64,000 nucleotides of DNA from Parabacteroides gordonii MS-1 = DSM 23371 (GCF_000969825.1 NZ_KQ033919.1:1526173-1590172); one strand, 5' to 3'; positions 47,876 to 58,072 are shown, counted from the first letter of the stretch. A program made the numbers and translations. Notes: a model not told the origin generated them from the letters alone.

Positions 47876-49258
47876 TTAAAAAGCGTAATCCAGACTTAAA
47901 CCAAATACTTTATTGGTTCGGCTATATACATTCGTTCCGGGAAGACCCGTGCCACAGTAGTCATCCGATTTCTTTGTATAATCATGGTAGGTTGTCCACA
48001 TATACCCTACGTTCAATGCCATCTTTTCGCTCAACATCACCTTAGCTCCGAAGCCCAATGAGTAAGAGTCGCAGGAGAAACTGGTATCGCTCTGATACTT
48101 GTCCGACAAACCATAATCCGTAATCTGGGCACCACCGCTAATAGTCAATCTCTTGATAACATCCCACTCGATACCCAGCAAATACTCGTTGGTACCTCTT
48201 TCGAGCTCTTTCTGTTTTCCACCGGCCATTCCCGCTTTCTTATCATCGAAAAAGTGATACTCAACAGAAGCTTTCAACATGGGCAAAAACTGATAAGAAG
48301 CAGCCACGGAAAGCATGGAAGGAATATCGTTCGGCGTATTCACACCATGCTTGTAAGCACCCACCAGATCTTCCGCACTTTCAGGATAATCCAACTTCTT
48401 TGTATCGTTTTCGATGTTCAGGTTCGTCTTGAACTCATATTTGGCACCGAAATTGAATTTGCCATGTTTGATGTCGACTCCAAGAACCGGCGTTAATCCC
48501 CAACCTGTCTGGTCACAATCCAAAGCCAGCGCCATCAATTCTGATCCGCCTAAATTTTGTTTTAGCTTCGCATTCAGATAACCGTCGTAGTTCCCTGAAA
48601 AATAATTCATCCGACCACCGGCAAAGGCTGAAAGCCAGTCCGTGATTTTGTATCCCAAACCAAGTTGTAGAGAATAAATAAACTGTTTACCGTCCATCGC
48701 ACTGTTAATAGTATACATTTCCGGAGTGACGATGGGACTTTGACCGCCTGTCTTTATATAGTTTGTCAAACTTTCCTTGAATATACCGGCCATAGCAGCC
48801 GATTCGAACATAGGCAAACCGTCGTTAAACGAAGCCTTACCTCCTCCGCCTGTGATGGCAAAGAATCCGGAAATAGTCCAGTCGCCTTTTTTGTAAGCTG
48901 CGAAAACACTCGGAATCACAGGGGCTGCTGCTTTCCCTTTGTAATACTTTTTGTAGGGAGTCTCTGCCATTGTCGGCTTCTGATTGACCGGATCGAAACC
49001 ATTATATGTACCGAAAGAAGCATCGATATTTCTAGTTTGAAAAGCACTCTGGATACTCACGCCTACGCGGAAACCGTCTGTCGGCAAGAAAGAAAGGCCC
49101 GCAGGGTTAGACAAAGCACCATCTATATCGATTGCAGCACCTCGCGAAAGTGATCTTAAAAAGGCTGCATGCTGATTGGTATTCGTCAAATATCCACCAG
49201 CGAAAGAGAACAGTGGCAACATCGCCAATGCCGCACCTAATAATACTTTTTTCTTCAT
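47876..49258 (-). CDS. FadL/TodX-family outer-membrane transport protein
   Basis: A 460-residue outer-membrane channel for hydrophobic molecules. Signal peptide at 1-20 (LLPLFSFAG-like), then the family hallmark HAAFLRSLSRGAAIDIDGALSNPAGLSFLPTDG near residues 30-60, which forms the N-terminal hatch. The rest is barrel strands ending with GLSLDYAF. Long-chain fatty acids or similar compounds are likely substrates. Single gene, divergent from queC. Confidence 0.9.
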   Translation of the reverse strand: MKKKVLLGAALAMLPLFSFAGGYLTNTNQHAAFLRSLSRGAAIDIDGALSNPAGLSFLPTDGFRVGVSIQSAFQTRNIDASFGTYNGFDPVNQKPTMAETPYKKYYKGKAAAPVIPSVFAAYKKGDWTISGFFAITGGGGKASFNDGLPMFESAAMAGIFKESLTNYIKTGGQSPIVTPEMYTINSAMDGKQFIYSLQLGLGYKITDWLSAFAGGRMNYFSGNYDGYLNAKLKQNLGGSELMALALDCDQTGWGLTPVLGVDIKHGKFNFGAKYEFKTNLNIENDTKKLDYPESAEDLVGAYKHGVNTPNDIPSMLSVAASYQFLPMLKASVEYHFFDDKKAGMAGGKQKELERGTNEYLLGIEWDVIKRLTISGGAQITDYGLSDKYQSDTSFSCDSYSLGFGAKVMLSEKMALNVGYMWTTYHDYTKKSDDYCGTGLPGTNVYSRTNKVFGLSLDYAF

Positions 49259-49470
49259 GTTTTACTTTTCTTTATTACAAAAACGGCAGCAAAGATAAAT
49301 ACTTTTCCTTAATATTGCACACTTTTAACCAGAATGTGCCGCACATTTTCATTATTAGTGTGCAATCCGCCATCAAATCAAATAATTCGGAAAATCTATT
49401 TATCTTTGCAGCGCAAAGGAATGTCTCCCTTGCCGTGTGCTTGCTAAACCACGTATAAAACAAGAAAAGT

Positions 49471-50145
49471 ATGAAACATCAAGAAGCCGCTCTGGTATGC
49501 TTCTCCGGTGGACAAGACTCCACGACCTGCCTTTTCTGGGCAAAGAAGCATTTTAAACGTGTAGAAGCCGTATGTTTTACTTACGGCCAGAAACATTCTC
49601 TCGAAATTGATATTGCACGCAAGATCGCTGCAGACGCCCATGTCCCGTTCCAGCTGCTGGACGTTTCCCTGATCAGCCAACTGGCTCCCAACTCGCTGAC
49701 GGACACTTCGATCACGATGGACGAAGATAAGCCGGCCGACAGTTATCCGAACACATTCGTTCCGGGCAGAAACATGGTGTTCCTCACCTTCGCCGCCATT
49801 ATGGCACGGAGCAAAGGCATCTTCCACCTGGTGACGGGCGTATCGGAAGCCGATTTCAGCGGATATCCGGATTGCCGGGACACTTTCGTCCGTTCGCTCA
49901 ACGTGACGCTGAACCTGGCGATGGACGAACAGTTCGTCATCCACACCCCGCTGATGGATCGCGATAAGAGCGAAGTATGGCAGCTTTCCGACGAACTGGG
50001 CGTATTCGACCTGGTACGCACGCAAACGCTGACCTGCTACAACGGCGTCCCTGCCGACGGTTGCGGCCATTGCCCGGCCTGCAAGTTGCGCAAGGAAGGA
50101 TTAGAGAAATATCTTAAGAAGAAATCGACAGTAGACAAACAATAA
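49471..50145 (+). CDS. queC: 7-cyano-7-deazaguanine synthase
   Basis: A 224-residue ATP-dependent enzyme that converts carboxy-deazaguanine to preQ0 for queuosine. PP-loop motif [15 protein letters not shown] near residue 10, and the zinc-binding Cys cluster [17 protein letters not shown] at the end. queF follows 1 bp after its stop, so the two form a preQ1 pathway unit. The rest of the pathway (queD, queE) is not in this window. Confidence 0.96.
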   Translation: MKHQEAALVCFSGGQDSTTCLFWAKKHFKRVEAVCFTYGQKHSLEIDIARKIAADAHVPFQLLDVSLISQLAPNSLTDTSITMDEDKPADSYPNTFVPGRNMVFLTFAAIMARSKGIFHLVTGVSEADFSGYPDCRDTFVRSLNVTLNLAMDEQFVIHTPLMDRDKSEVWQLSDELGVFDLVRTQTLTCYNGVPADGCGHCPACKLRKEGLEKYLKKKSTVDKQ

Positions 50146-50146
50146 A

Positions 50147-50611
50147 ATGGATACAAGAAAAGACGAAAACGAACTGCATCTGTTAGGCGGTTCCACCGAA
50201 TACAAACAGGATTATGCGCCGGAAGTACTGGAAGCATTTACCAACAAACATCCTGACAACGATTACTGGGTACGTTTCAACTGCCCGGAGTTCACCAGCC
50301 TCTGCCCGATCACCGGACAGCCGGACTTTGCCACAATCCACATCGACTACATTCCCGATGTGAAGATGGTGGAAAGCAAGAGCCTGAAGTTATACCTGTT
50401 CAGCTTCCGCAGTCACGGCGCCTTCCATGAAGACTGTGTAAACATCATCATGAAAGACCTCATCCGCCTGATGGATCCGAAATACATCGAAGTAACAGGT
50501 ATTTTCACCCCAAGGGGCGGCATCAGCATCTATCCGTACTGCAACTACGGACGACCGGGAACGAAGTACGAAGCACTGGCAGAAAAACGCCTTTTCAGCC
50601 ATAACCCGTAA
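50147..50611 (+). CDS. queF: NADPH-dependent 7-cyano-7-deazaguanine reductase
   Basis: A 154-residue type I (single-domain) QueF that reduces preQ0 to preQ1. The catalytic region is [18 protein letters not shown] with the nucleophilic Cys, followed by [13 protein letters not shown] and the FHEDCVN active-site motif. Coupled with queC. Normal length for the unimodular type. Confidence 0.96.
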   Translation: MDTRKDENELHLLGGSTEYKQDYAPEVLEAFTNKHPDNDYWVRFNCPEFTSLCPITGQPDFATIHIDYIPDVKMVESKSLKLYLFSFRSHGAFHEDCVNIIMKDLIRLMDPKYIEVTGIFTPRGGISIYPYCNYGRPGTKYEALAEKRLFSHNP

Positions 50612-50708
50612 CACTTCTTTCAGATTTTTGGGCAATACGATGACAACGTGACAAATAATTACGTAGATTTGCAATTACTTAATTGTAAACCTAAAATTAT
50701 TTAGACCC

Positions 50709-51494
50709 ATGAGGAAGAAAGACATTACTATCAAAGCTGTACTGGCTGCTATGGCTTGTACAGCTTGTATTAATCTCAGTGCACAGCAAAAAGAATATCC
50801 GAAACCCGAGCAGATGACTCCGGGCATGTCGGAATATTGGACTCCCCAACCTAAGATCGTAACGCCGGGTGACATCAAAACCAATTCGGCTCCTTCGGAT
50901 GCTATCGTCCTGTTCGACGGCAAAGATCTGTCTGCCTGGGAAAACACCAAAGGCGAACCGGCTCAATGGACTGTCCACGACGGCGTATTCACTGTAAACA
51001 AAAAGACGGGCGATATCCAGACCAAGCAGAAATTCGACAGCTACCAGCTGCATATCGAATGGTGCGTTCCCGAAAACATCACCGGAACAAGCCAGGCACG
51101 CGGCAACAGCGGAATCTTCATGCAAGGCATGTACGAAGTGCAGGTACTCGACTGCTACAATAACGAAACATACGTGAACGGACAGACCGGAAGTATCTAC
51201 AAACAGACTCCACCGCTGGCAAACGCCATGCGTAAACCGGGCGAATGGAACGTTTACGATATTATCTACAACGCTCCTGTATTCAAAGAAGACGGAACCT
51301 ACCGCGTACCGCCGCGCATCACGGTTATTCAGAACGGTATCGTGCTACAGAACAACACGACCATCCTCGGTACAACCGAATATATCGGCTTCCCGAAAGT
51401 GATACCGCACGGAGCAGGCCCGATCGTGCTGCAGAGCCACGGCGATCCGAGCGAACCGATCAGTTTCCGGAATATCTGGTTGAGAGAATTATAA
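50709..51494 (+). CDS. DUF1080 protein, 3-keto-glycoside hydrolase/lyase family
   Basis: A 261-residue exported protein: signal peptide (to NLSAQQ), then a DUF1080 beta-sandwich from AIVLFDGKDLSAWENTKG to the C-terminal FRNIWLREL. Residues RGNSGIFMQGMYEVQVLDCY are typical of the family active-site face. Unlike the copy at 40334 it has no adjacent oxidoreductase, so it may work with the distant one or cleave another keto-glycoside. A -7-like TAGATTTG lies at 50664-50671. Confidence 0.88.
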   Translation: MRKKDITIKAVLAAMACTACINLSAQQKEYPKPEQMTPGMSEYWTPQPKIVTPGDIKTNSAPSDAIVLFDGKDLSAWENTKGEPAQWTVHDGVFTVNKKTGDIQTKQKFDSYQLHIEWCVPENITGTSQARGNSGIFMQGMYEVQVLDCYNNETYVNGQTGSIYKQTPPLANAMRKPGEWNVYDIIYNAPVFKEDGTYRVPPRITVIQNGIVLQNNTTILGTTEYIGFPKVIPHGAGPIVLQSHGDPSEPISFRNIWLREL

Positions 51495-51522
51495 GAATCA
51501 ATAAGTAAAGTGTTTATATACG

Positions 51523-52149
51523 ATGAAAACAAATAATCTATTTGGTATATGGTTGCTGTTCCTTTGTGCGACCGTCCTTTCCGGCTGCAACAACTATTTA
51601 TTAAACGGCAAAGACGGAGATGAGGAAGAAGACAACGAAGAAGTATGGTATAACAATATACCGGAGGGAAACTTCTTTTCAAGAGGAAACACTTTACGAT
51701 TCTATTATATAGATGAAAAGGGAAACGACCTCATCAACCCGAGCGACTTGAAAACCTTCCCTGTCTCGTGGAACGAAGAGCTGGACAATCCGCTCGAACG
51801 CACCTACGACAACATCCGCGATGTCGAAAGCAACACCATCCGCTACAACGGCAATCACAACTGGATACTTTATGATTCGGAAGAACAGCTCCATTACTGT
51901 ACGGTGAGCGCTTACGGAGATGAAAGACAAAGTACTTATACGTTCCCTATCTATGTAAACGGCGATACCGATAAAATGGAAATCACCTATAAATACACAG
52001 ACAAGGGCGTTGTCGGAGGAAAGTACTGGGGGAAAATCGTTTCCTGGAAATACAACGGCACACATATCTATTCGGATGATGATGAGTACGACAAGAAGAT
52101 ATTCATCCGGAAAGCGAACGGAAACACAACCGTTTCTTTCACCCGGTAA
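51523..52149 (+). CDS. Unknown lipoprotein
   Basis: A 208-residue lipoprotein: lipobox Cys22 (VLSGC), then NNYLLNGKDG and a very acidic stretch (EEEDNEE) and a beta-rich body rich in Tyr, Asp and Asn. No family recognised. It lies 28 bp after the DUF1080 gene and ends with a clear terminator, so it may be co-transcribed with it. The acidic start suggests surface display. Confidence 0.75.
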   Translation: MKTNNLFGIWLLFLCATVLSGCNNYLLNGKDGDEEEDNEEVWYNNIPEGNFFSRGNTLRFYYIDEKGNDLINPSDLKTFPVSWNEELDNPLERTYDNIRDVESNTIRYNGNHNWILYDSEEQLHYCTVSAYGDERQSTYTFPIYVNGDTDKMEITYKYTDKGVVGGKYWGKIVSWKYNGTHIYSDDDEYDKKIFIRKANGNTTVSFTR

Positions 52150-52174
52150 AAGGAGTTTTCAATCATAACAGACT

Positions 52175-52205
52175 AAAGGCAGGTCGTTTGACTTGCCTTT
52201 TTTCA
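52175..52205 (+). terminator. Terminator after the unknown lipoprotein
   Basis: AAAGGCAGGT (52175-52184) pairs with ACTTGCCTTT (52191-52200) with one mismatch, followed by T. Confidence 0.75.
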
Positions 52206-52268
52206 TATACCTGTTTATCGGCAAAATCCTTCTATTGGTCGACGAACCTTCGCTCTATTTCTATTCTA

Positions 52269-52300
52269 ATTGTACAGTTTTTTAATGTAAAGTAGTTTTG
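52269..52300 (+). promoter_or_regulatory. Promoter of the TolC-MacAB operon
   Basis: ATTG (52269-52272), 20-bp spacer, TAGTTTTG (52293-52300) fit the Bacteroidales promoter; the TolC gene starts 50 bp later. Confidence 0.7.
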
Positions 52301-52349
52301 CTTCCGTAACAAGGTAAAAAGATTGTTTAGGTCGCAAAACGAAAGCATT

Positions 52350-53705
52350 ATGAAACAAGTATCTCTAATAATCCTCTCCTGCCTGCTTCTTCTGCCTGCC
52401 GGAATGAAAGCAGAGGACGACATGCCGAAGCAATGGACGCTTCGTAATTGTATCGATTATGCACTGGAGCATAATATCACTATCCGGCGCAACCGTATCA
52501 GCGTCGAAAGCACCCAGGAAGATGTAAAGACGGCAAAAGCCGATTTCCTCCCCTCACTGAGCGGTAATATCAGCCAGCGTATCGTAAACCGTCCGAACAA
52601 CACCAGCGGAACCATCATCAGCGGCGACAACATCACCACCAGTGAAAGCAAGACATCGTACAACGGCAGCTACGGCATCGACGCCAGTTGGACTGTCTAC
52701 AACGGAAGCAAGCGCGTGAACACCGTCAAACAGCAACAGCTGAACAGCCGCATGGCTGAACTCACCGTCGACCAGAGCGAAAACTCCATCGAGGAAAACA
52801 TCACCCAGCTGTACGTACAAATACTCTACTCGGCCGAAGCCGTGAAGGTGAACGAGTCGACACTGGAAGTCAGCCGCAAAGAGTTCGAACGCGGACAACA
52901 ACTGTTCGACGCCGGAAGCATCGCCTCCAGCGACCTGGCCCAACTGGAAGCACAGGTAAGCAATGACAACTACCAACTGGTCACTGCACAAACCACCCTC
53001 CAGAACTACAAACTGCAACTGAAGCAACTCCTCGAACTGGACGGCGACTTTGAAATGGATCTTTTCCTGCCGCAACTGGATGACAGCAGCGTACTGATCC
53101 CGCTCCCTACCAAAGACGATGTTTATCAGACTGCTCTCAACCTGCGTCCCGAAATCGAATCAGGAAAATTGAATATCGAAGCTTCGGATATGAACATCAA
53201 GATAGCCCGTGCCGGTTACATCCCGACCTTAAGCCTGAGCGCAGGGATCGGAACAACGAATGCCAACGGCAACGACTTCAGCTTCAGCGAACAGGTCAAA
53301 CAGAACTGGAACAACTCGATAGGGTTGACCCTGAGCATTCCCATCTTCGACAAACGGCAGACCAAAAGCACAATCAACAAGGCCAAGCTACAGATGCAAA
53401 CCAGCCAACTGGATCTGATGGACGAGCAGAAGACGCTCTACAAAACCATCGAAAGCCTCTGGCTGAGTGCCAACAGCGCCCAACAGCAATACGTAGCCGC
53501 CACCCAAAAGCTGAAAAGTACACAGGCCAGCTACGCCCTCGTCAGCGAACAGTTCAACCTGGGTATGAAGAATACCGTGGAACTGCTCACCGAAAAGAAC
53601 AACCTGCTGAGCGCACAGCAGGAAACGCTTCAGGCCAAATACACAGCCATACTCAATGCCGGCCTGCTGCGCTTCTATCAGGGAGAAGAAATCAATCTGC
53701 TCTAA
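52350..53705 (+). CDS. TolC-family outer-membrane efflux protein
   Basis: About 451 residues from the ATG at 52350 (MKQVSLIILSCLLLLPAGMKAED), which opens the signal peptide. Typical OEP repeats follow: LRNCIDYALEHNITIRRNRI, long alpha-helical coiled stretches rich in Gln and Glu (e.g. GQQLFDAGSIASSDLAQLEAQV), and the second repeat near residue 270. It forms the outer channel for the MacA/MacB exporter encoded next. A 35-bp gap separates it from the adaptor gene. Confidence 0.92.
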   Translation: MKQVSLIILSCLLLLPAGMKAEDDMPKQWTLRNCIDYALEHNITIRRNRISVESTQEDVKTAKADFLPSLSGNISQRIVNRPNNTSGTIISGDNITTSESKTSYNGSYGIDASWTVYNGSKRVNTVKQQQLNSRMAELTVDQSENSIEENITQLYVQILYSAEAVKVNESTLEVSRKEFERGQQLFDAGSIASSDLAQLEAQVSNDNYQLVTAQTTLQNYKLQLKQLLELDGDFEMDLFLPQLDDSSVLIPLPTKDDVYQTALNLRPEIESGKLNIEASDMNIKIARAGYIPTLSLSAGIGTTNANGNDFSFSEQVKQNWNNSIGLTLSIPIFDKRQTKSTINKAKLQMQTSQLDLMDEQKTLYKTIESLWLSANSAQQQYVAATQKLKSTQASYALVSEQFNLGMKNTVELLTEKNNLLSAQQETLQAKYTAILNAGLLRFYQGEEINLL

Positions 53706-53740
53706 GTCACCAGTAAAGAAAAAATAAAACAGGAAAACAT

Positions 53741-54952
53741 ATGAACAAGAAAGTTATTATCGGAATAGCAGCCGTTGTGCTCGTAGCCGGAGGCGTCTGG
53801 TTCTTCACAGGCAAATCGGCTAAAGGTGGCATCCGGCTCGAAACTGCCAAAGTAGGCCGCAGCTCCATCTCCAACACAGTGACGGCAACCGGAACGGTCG
53901 AGCCGGTAACGGAAGTCGAAGTCGGTACCCAGGTATCCGGCATCATCGACAAGCTGTATGCCGACTACAACGACGTGGTGAAAGCAGGACAACTGATTGC
54001 AGAAATGGATAAAGTGAACCTGAAAGCCGAACTCGCTTCCGCCCAGGCACAACTGGCCAGCAGCAAGAGTGAATACGAATACCAGCAAAAGAATTATGCA
54101 CGCAGCAAAGTTCTTTTCGACAAGAAACTGATAAGCGACTCCGATTACGAAACGGCGACTTACAATTATGAGAAGTCGAAAGCCGCTTACGAACAGAGCC
54201 AGGCCTCGATGGTGAAAGTAAACCGCAACCTGGAATACGCCACCATCACCAGCCCGATCGACGGCGTTGTCATCAACCGTGCCGTTGAAGAAGGACAGAC
54301 GGTAGCCGCCGGCTTCGAAACCCCGACCCTGTTCACCATCGCCGCCGACCTGACGAAGATGCAGGTGATTGCCGATGTGGATGAAGCCGATATAGGTAAT
54401 GTAGAAGACGGACAGCGCGTCAGCTTCACCGTAGATGCTTACCCGAACGATGTGTTCGAAGGGACAGTCAAACAGATACGCCTGGGCGACAGCAGTAGCA
54501 GCAGCAGTTCATCTACCTCTACTTCCACCGTCGTGACGTACGAAGTGGTTATCACTGCCGACAATCCCGATCTGAAATTGAAACCGCGTCTGACGGCCAA
54601 CGTGACGATCTACACGCTTGAACGCGATAATGTGCTGACCGTACCGACCAAATCACTCCGCTTCGTCCCGGAAGAAGAATTACTGTTGGGAACCGGACTC
54701 ACGGCTGAGAACAGCGCACAGGAAGCACCCGCCGGCAAACGCCTTATCTGGGTAAAACAAGGACAGCAACTGCTTCCGAAAGTGATCACCGTAGGTTCCA
54801 CCAGCGGCAACATGATCGAAGTAACCGACGGACTGACCGAAGGCGAAGAGATCGCAGTGGATATGGCTTCCAACGGAGCAGCCCCGGTAGCCGCCGCTAC
54901 GGAAAAGAGCCCGTTCATGCCAGGCCCTCCGGGAGGAAACAAGAAGAAATAA
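53741..54952 (+). CDS. MacA-like periplasmic adaptor
   Basis: A 403-residue RND/MFP-type adaptor. N-terminal membrane anchor (about 4-24), lipoyl half-motif VEVGTQVSGIIDKLYADYNDVVKAGQ, a coiled-coil hairpin (about 85-150), ASPIDGVVINRAVEEGQTV as the second lipoyl half (here TSPIDG), and a beta-barrel domain with a Ser/Thr-rich insert (SSSSSSSTSTST, about 246-258). It links MacB in the inner membrane to TolC. C-terminus is Pro/Gly/Lys-rich. Confidence 0.92.
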   Translation: MNKKVIIGIAAVVLVAGGVWFFTGKSAKGGIRLETAKVGRSSISNTVTATGTVEPVTEVEVGTQVSGIIDKLYADYNDVVKAGQLIAEMDKVNLKAELASAQAQLASSKSEYEYQQKNYARSKVLFDKKLISDSDYETATYNYEKSKAAYEQSQASMVKVNRNLEYATITSPIDGVVINRAVEEGQTVAAGFETPTLFTIAADLTKMQVIADVDEADIGNVEDGQRVSFTVDAYPNDVFEGTVKQIRLGDSSSSSSSSTSTSTVVTYEVVITADNPDLKLKPRLTANVTIYTLERDNVLTVPTKSLRFVPEEELLLGTGLTAENSAQEAPAGKRLIWVKQGQQLLPKVITVGSTSGNMIEVTDGLTEGEEIAVDMASNGAAPVAAATEKSPFMPGPPGGNKKK

Positions 54953-54995
54953 AAACAGTTGACAAGTGACAGTTGACAGTTAAATAAGCAGAACA

Positions 54996-55736
54996 ATGAA
55001 AGAGATCATCAAACTAGATAATATCAAGCGCGATTTCCAGGTCGGCGACGAAACCGTCCATGCCTTGCGTGGCGTAAGCTTCACGATATACGAAGGCGAA
55101 TTCGTCACCATCATGGGAACCTCCGGATCGGGGAAAAGTACGCTGCTGAATACGTTGGGATGTCTCGACACACCGACCAAAGGCGAGTATTACCTCGACG
55201 GCGTATCCGTCCGTACGATGGGAAAGAACGCCCGTGCCACGCTGCGCAACCGTAAGATCGGCTTCGTGTTCCAGAGCTACAACCTGTTACCCAAGACAAC
55301 AGCCGTTGAGAACGTGGAACTCCCGCTGATGTATAACCCCAACTACAGCGCCTCGGCCCGCCACGAGAAAGCCGTACAGGCACTCATCGCCGTAGGGCTG
55401 GGCGACCGCTTGATGCACAAAAGCAACCAGATGTCGGGCGGACAGATGCAACGTGTAGCCATCGCCCGCGCCCTGGTGAACGACCCGGCCGTGATCCTGG
55501 CCGACGAAGCGACCGGTAACCTGGATACGCGCACCTCGTTCGAGATCCTGGTACTTTTCCAGAAGCTCCATGCCGAAGGACGTACGATCATCTTCGTGAC
55601 CCATAATCCGGAGATCGCCCAATACAGCAGTCGCAACATCACCCTGCGCGACGGCCATGTGACATCGGATACGGTGAATACCAACATACAGAATGCGGCA
55701 GAGGCGTTAGCCAAACTGCCGAAAAACGACGACTAA
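54996..55736 (+). CDS. MacB-type ABC transporter ATPase
   Basis: A 246-residue ABC ATPase of the LolD/MacB branch. Walker A MGTSGSGKSTLLNTLG, Q-loop VFQSYNLLP, signature MSGGQMQRVAIARALV, Walker B VILADEATGNLD and the switch His in FVTHNPEIA. It is split from the permease, which is a separate gene 2 bp later. The intergenic stretch before it contains a short AGTTGACA repeat. Confidence 0.95.
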   Translation: MKEIIKLDNIKRDFQVGDETVHALRGVSFTIYEGEFVTIMGTSGSGKSTLLNTLGCLDTPTKGEYYLDGVSVRTMGKNARATLRNRKIGFVFQSYNLLPKTTAVENVELPLMYNPNYSASARHEKAVQALIAVGLGDRLMHKSNQMSGGQMQRVAIARALVNDPAVILADEATGNLDTRTSFEILVLFQKLHAEGRTIIFVTHNPEIAQYSSRNITLRDGHVTSDTVNTNIQNAAEALAKLPKNDD

Positions 55737-55738
55737 CA

Positions 55739-56959
55739 ATGAACGGAACAAACCTCATAAAAATAGCTCTCCGCGCCCTCGCCAACAACAAGTTGCGCGG
55801 TTTCCTGACGATGCTAGGCATCATCATCGGCGTAGCCTCGGTGATCACGATGCTGGCCATCGGTCAGGGATCGAAGCGGAGCATACAAGCCCAGATCAGC
55901 GAGATGGGTTCCAACATGATCATGATACACCCCGGCGCCGATACGCGAGGTGGCGTACGTCAGGATGCATCCGCCATGGAAACGCTGAAGCTGGAGGACT
56001 ATCAGAACATTGTCGACGAAACGCGCTATGTGTCTGCCGTCTCCCCTTCGGTGAACAGCAGCGGACAGGCGATCTATGGCGCCAACAACACACCGACAAC
56101 GGTCTACGGCATCAGCCCCGACTATCTGGAAATACGCCGCTACAAAGTGGGCGACGGTGAAATGTTCACCGAACAGGACATCCAGACCGCCGCCAAAGTA
56201 TGCGTAGTCGGTAAAACCGTAGTCGACAACCTTTTCACAGGCGGCGAAAGCCCCGTAGGAAAAGTCATACGTTTTCAGAAATTACCTTTCCGCATCGTAG
56301 GCGTGCTGGAAAGCAAAGGATACAACAGCATGGGAATGGACCAGGACGACCTAATCTTAGCTCCATACACAACTATTCAGAAAAAAGTCCTGGCCATCAC
56401 CCATCTGCAAGGCATTACCTGTTCGGCACTCAAAGAGGAATACACCGACCAGGCCATTGATGAGATAACAGAAATACTGCGCCGCAACCATAAGTTGAAG
56501 GAAAGTGACGATGATGATTTTACCATCCGTAGTCAGCAGGAGTTGAGCACGATGTTGACAAGCACTACGGACATGATGACCGTGCTGTTGGCGGCTGTGG
56601 CCGGTATTTCGTTACTCGTTGGTGGTATCGGTATTATGAACATCATGTACGTCAGCGTTACGGAACGTACCCGCGAGATCGGTCTCCGTATGAGTATCGG
56701 AGCCAAAGGGATCGACATCCTGGCGCAGTTCCTGATCGAGTCTATCCTGATCAGCGTAACGGGCGGACTGATAGGAGTGGTGCTGGGCGTAGGAGCCGCC
56801 CTGATCGTGAATGTGGTAGCCCACTTCCCGATCTATATACAACCGTGGAGCGTGATGCTGTCGTTCGCCGTCTGTACCGTCACGGGAGTATTCTTCGGAT
56901 GGTATCCGGCTAAGAAAGCGGCACAGCTCGACCCGATCGAAGCGATACGTTACGAATAA
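55739..56959 (+). CDS. MacB-type ABC transporter permease (FtsX fold)
   Basis: A 406-residue inner-membrane protein: N-terminal TM helix (NKLRGFLTMLGIIIGVASVI), a periplasmic MacB core domain (about 45-245), then three TM helices of the FtsX domain (about 285-400, with GGIGIMNIMYVSVTERTREIGLRM (motif shortened)). It completes the tripartite exporter. Substrate unknown; family members export macrolides, peptides or lipoproteins. A two-component pair follows directly. Confidence 0.94.
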   Translation: MNGTNLIKIALRALANNKLRGFLTMLGIIIGVASVITMLAIGQGSKRSIQAQISEMGSNMIMIHPGADTRGGVRQDASAMETLKLEDYQNIVDETRYVSAVSPSVNSSGQAIYGANNTPTTVYGISPDYLEIRRYKVGDGEMFTEQDIQTAAKVCVVGKTVVDNLFTGGESPVGKVIRFQKLPFRIVGVLESKGYNSMGMDQDDLILAPYTTIQKKVLAITHLQGITCSALKEEYTDQAIDEITEILRRNHKLKESDDDDFTIRSQQELSTMLTSTTDMMTVLLAAVAGISLLVGGIGIMNIMYVSVTERTREIGLRMSIGAKGIDILAQFLIESILISVTGGLIGVVLGVGAALIVNVVAHFPIYIQPWSVMLSFAVCTVTGVFFGWYPAKKAAQLDPIEAIRYE

Positions 56960-56977
56960 ATTAATATCTTTGTGAGT

Positions 56978-58072
56978 ATGAATACAGAAGGAACAACACA
57001 GACACATGTATCCCCCCCGATAAAAGGAATGGGCAGCATCATCCATATGGCTGCCTGGGGGATCCTGATCGGCCTGCCCTTTTTCTTTACGGGCAGGGAG
57101 ACACAGGAAGTTACTGTTCAGAGTTATATACGGTTCGTTATCGTTCCGCTCTCCTTCATGCTGGTGTTCTATGTGAACTACTTCCTTCTGGTGAAACAAT
57201 TCCTGTTTTCCAAGCACGGTTGGAAGTTCTTTCTCAGCAATGTACTACTGATCGCAGCGACAATCGTGTTGGTACACCTCCTGATGCATATGTTGCCCCC
57301 TCCGGAGTTCCATCACCCGCGTCAGGAGAAGGAATTGAAAGAGATCATCGGCTTTTTCTTCGGCAATGCCATGCTTTACGGCCTGGTAGCAGGTCTTAGC
57401 GTAGCCATCAAAATGACGAGCGGCTGGTATCAGGTGGAGTCGGAACGCCGCGAACTGGAAAAGAGCCGCGCCGAAGCCGAATTGCAAAACCTGAAAAGCC
57501 AGCTGAACCCGCACTTCCTGTTCAACACGCTGAATAACATCTACAGCCTGATTGCCTTCAGTCCCGAACGGGCACAGGAAGCCGTGCACGACCTGAGTCG
57601 CCTGCTCCGTTACGTGCTTTACGAAAGCAGCCAGCAACTTGTTCTCCTGGAAAAGGAACTCGACTTTATCCGCAATTATGTGGAACTGATGCGTATCCGC
57701 CTGCCGGAAAATGTAGAACTGAAAACCGAGATATCATCCCTCAGACCGGATGCGGAAATCGCCCCGCTCCTGTTCATTTCGCTTATCGAGAATGCCTTCA
57801 AGCACGGGGTAAGCAACAACAAACCGTCGTACATCCATCTGGATATCCACCAGAACGGCGACTTGGTTGTCTGTTACCTGCGCAATAGCTATTTCCCGAA
57901 AAATGCAGAACAGGACAAAAGCGGCTCGGGCATCGGCATCCGCAACCTGAAGAAACGCTTGGCCCTGCTCTATCCCAACCGGCATATTTTCTCGTGCGGA
58001 GTAGACGGCGACAGCTATTACTGTATGTTGGAGTTACAACTCGGAAACGAACCAAAAGACGAAAGCGTATGA
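56978..58072 (+). CDS. LytS/YpdA-type sensor histidine kinase
   Basis: About 364 residues from the ATG at 56978. Four TM segments in the N-terminal half (about 20-140), then the kinase start LKSQLNPHFLFNTLNNIYSL with the phospho-acceptor His, and an HATPase region with FISLIENAFKHGVSNN. No extracytoplasmic sensing domain. Coupled to the response regulator by a 4-bp overlap and placed right after the exporter, so it may control it. A -7 box (TATCTTTG) ends 6 bp before the start codon. Confidence 0.92.
   Translation: MNTEGTTQTHVSPPIKGMGSIIHMAAWGILIGLPFFFTGRETQEVTVQSYIRFVIVPLSFMLVFYVNYFLLVKQFLFSKHGWKFFLSNVLLIAATIVLVHLLMHMLPPPEFHHPRQEKELKEIIGFFFGNAMLYGLVAGLSVAIKMTSGWYQVESERRELEKSRAEAELQNLKSQLNPHFLFNTLNNIYSLIAFSPERAQEAVHDLSRLLRYVLYESSQQLVLLEKELDFIRNYVELMRIRLPENVELKTEISSLRPDAEIAPLLFISLIENAFKHGVSNNKPSYIHLDIHQNGDLVVCYLRNSYFPKNAEQDKSGSGIGIRNLKKRLALLYPNRHIFSCGVDGDSYYCMLELQLGNEPKDESV

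Noticed and set aside
49401-49470. Possible preQ1 riboswitch before queC
   Set aside because: The leader has a short GCAA..TTGC hairpin but lacks the preQ1-I pattern of a C-rich loop followed by an A-rich tail pairing with it.
54958-54985. Short GTTGACA/AGTTGACAG repeats, again near 58829-58862
   Set aside because: Low-complexity intergenic repeats of a kind often seen in Bacteroidales; no structure beyond a weak hairpin at the second place.
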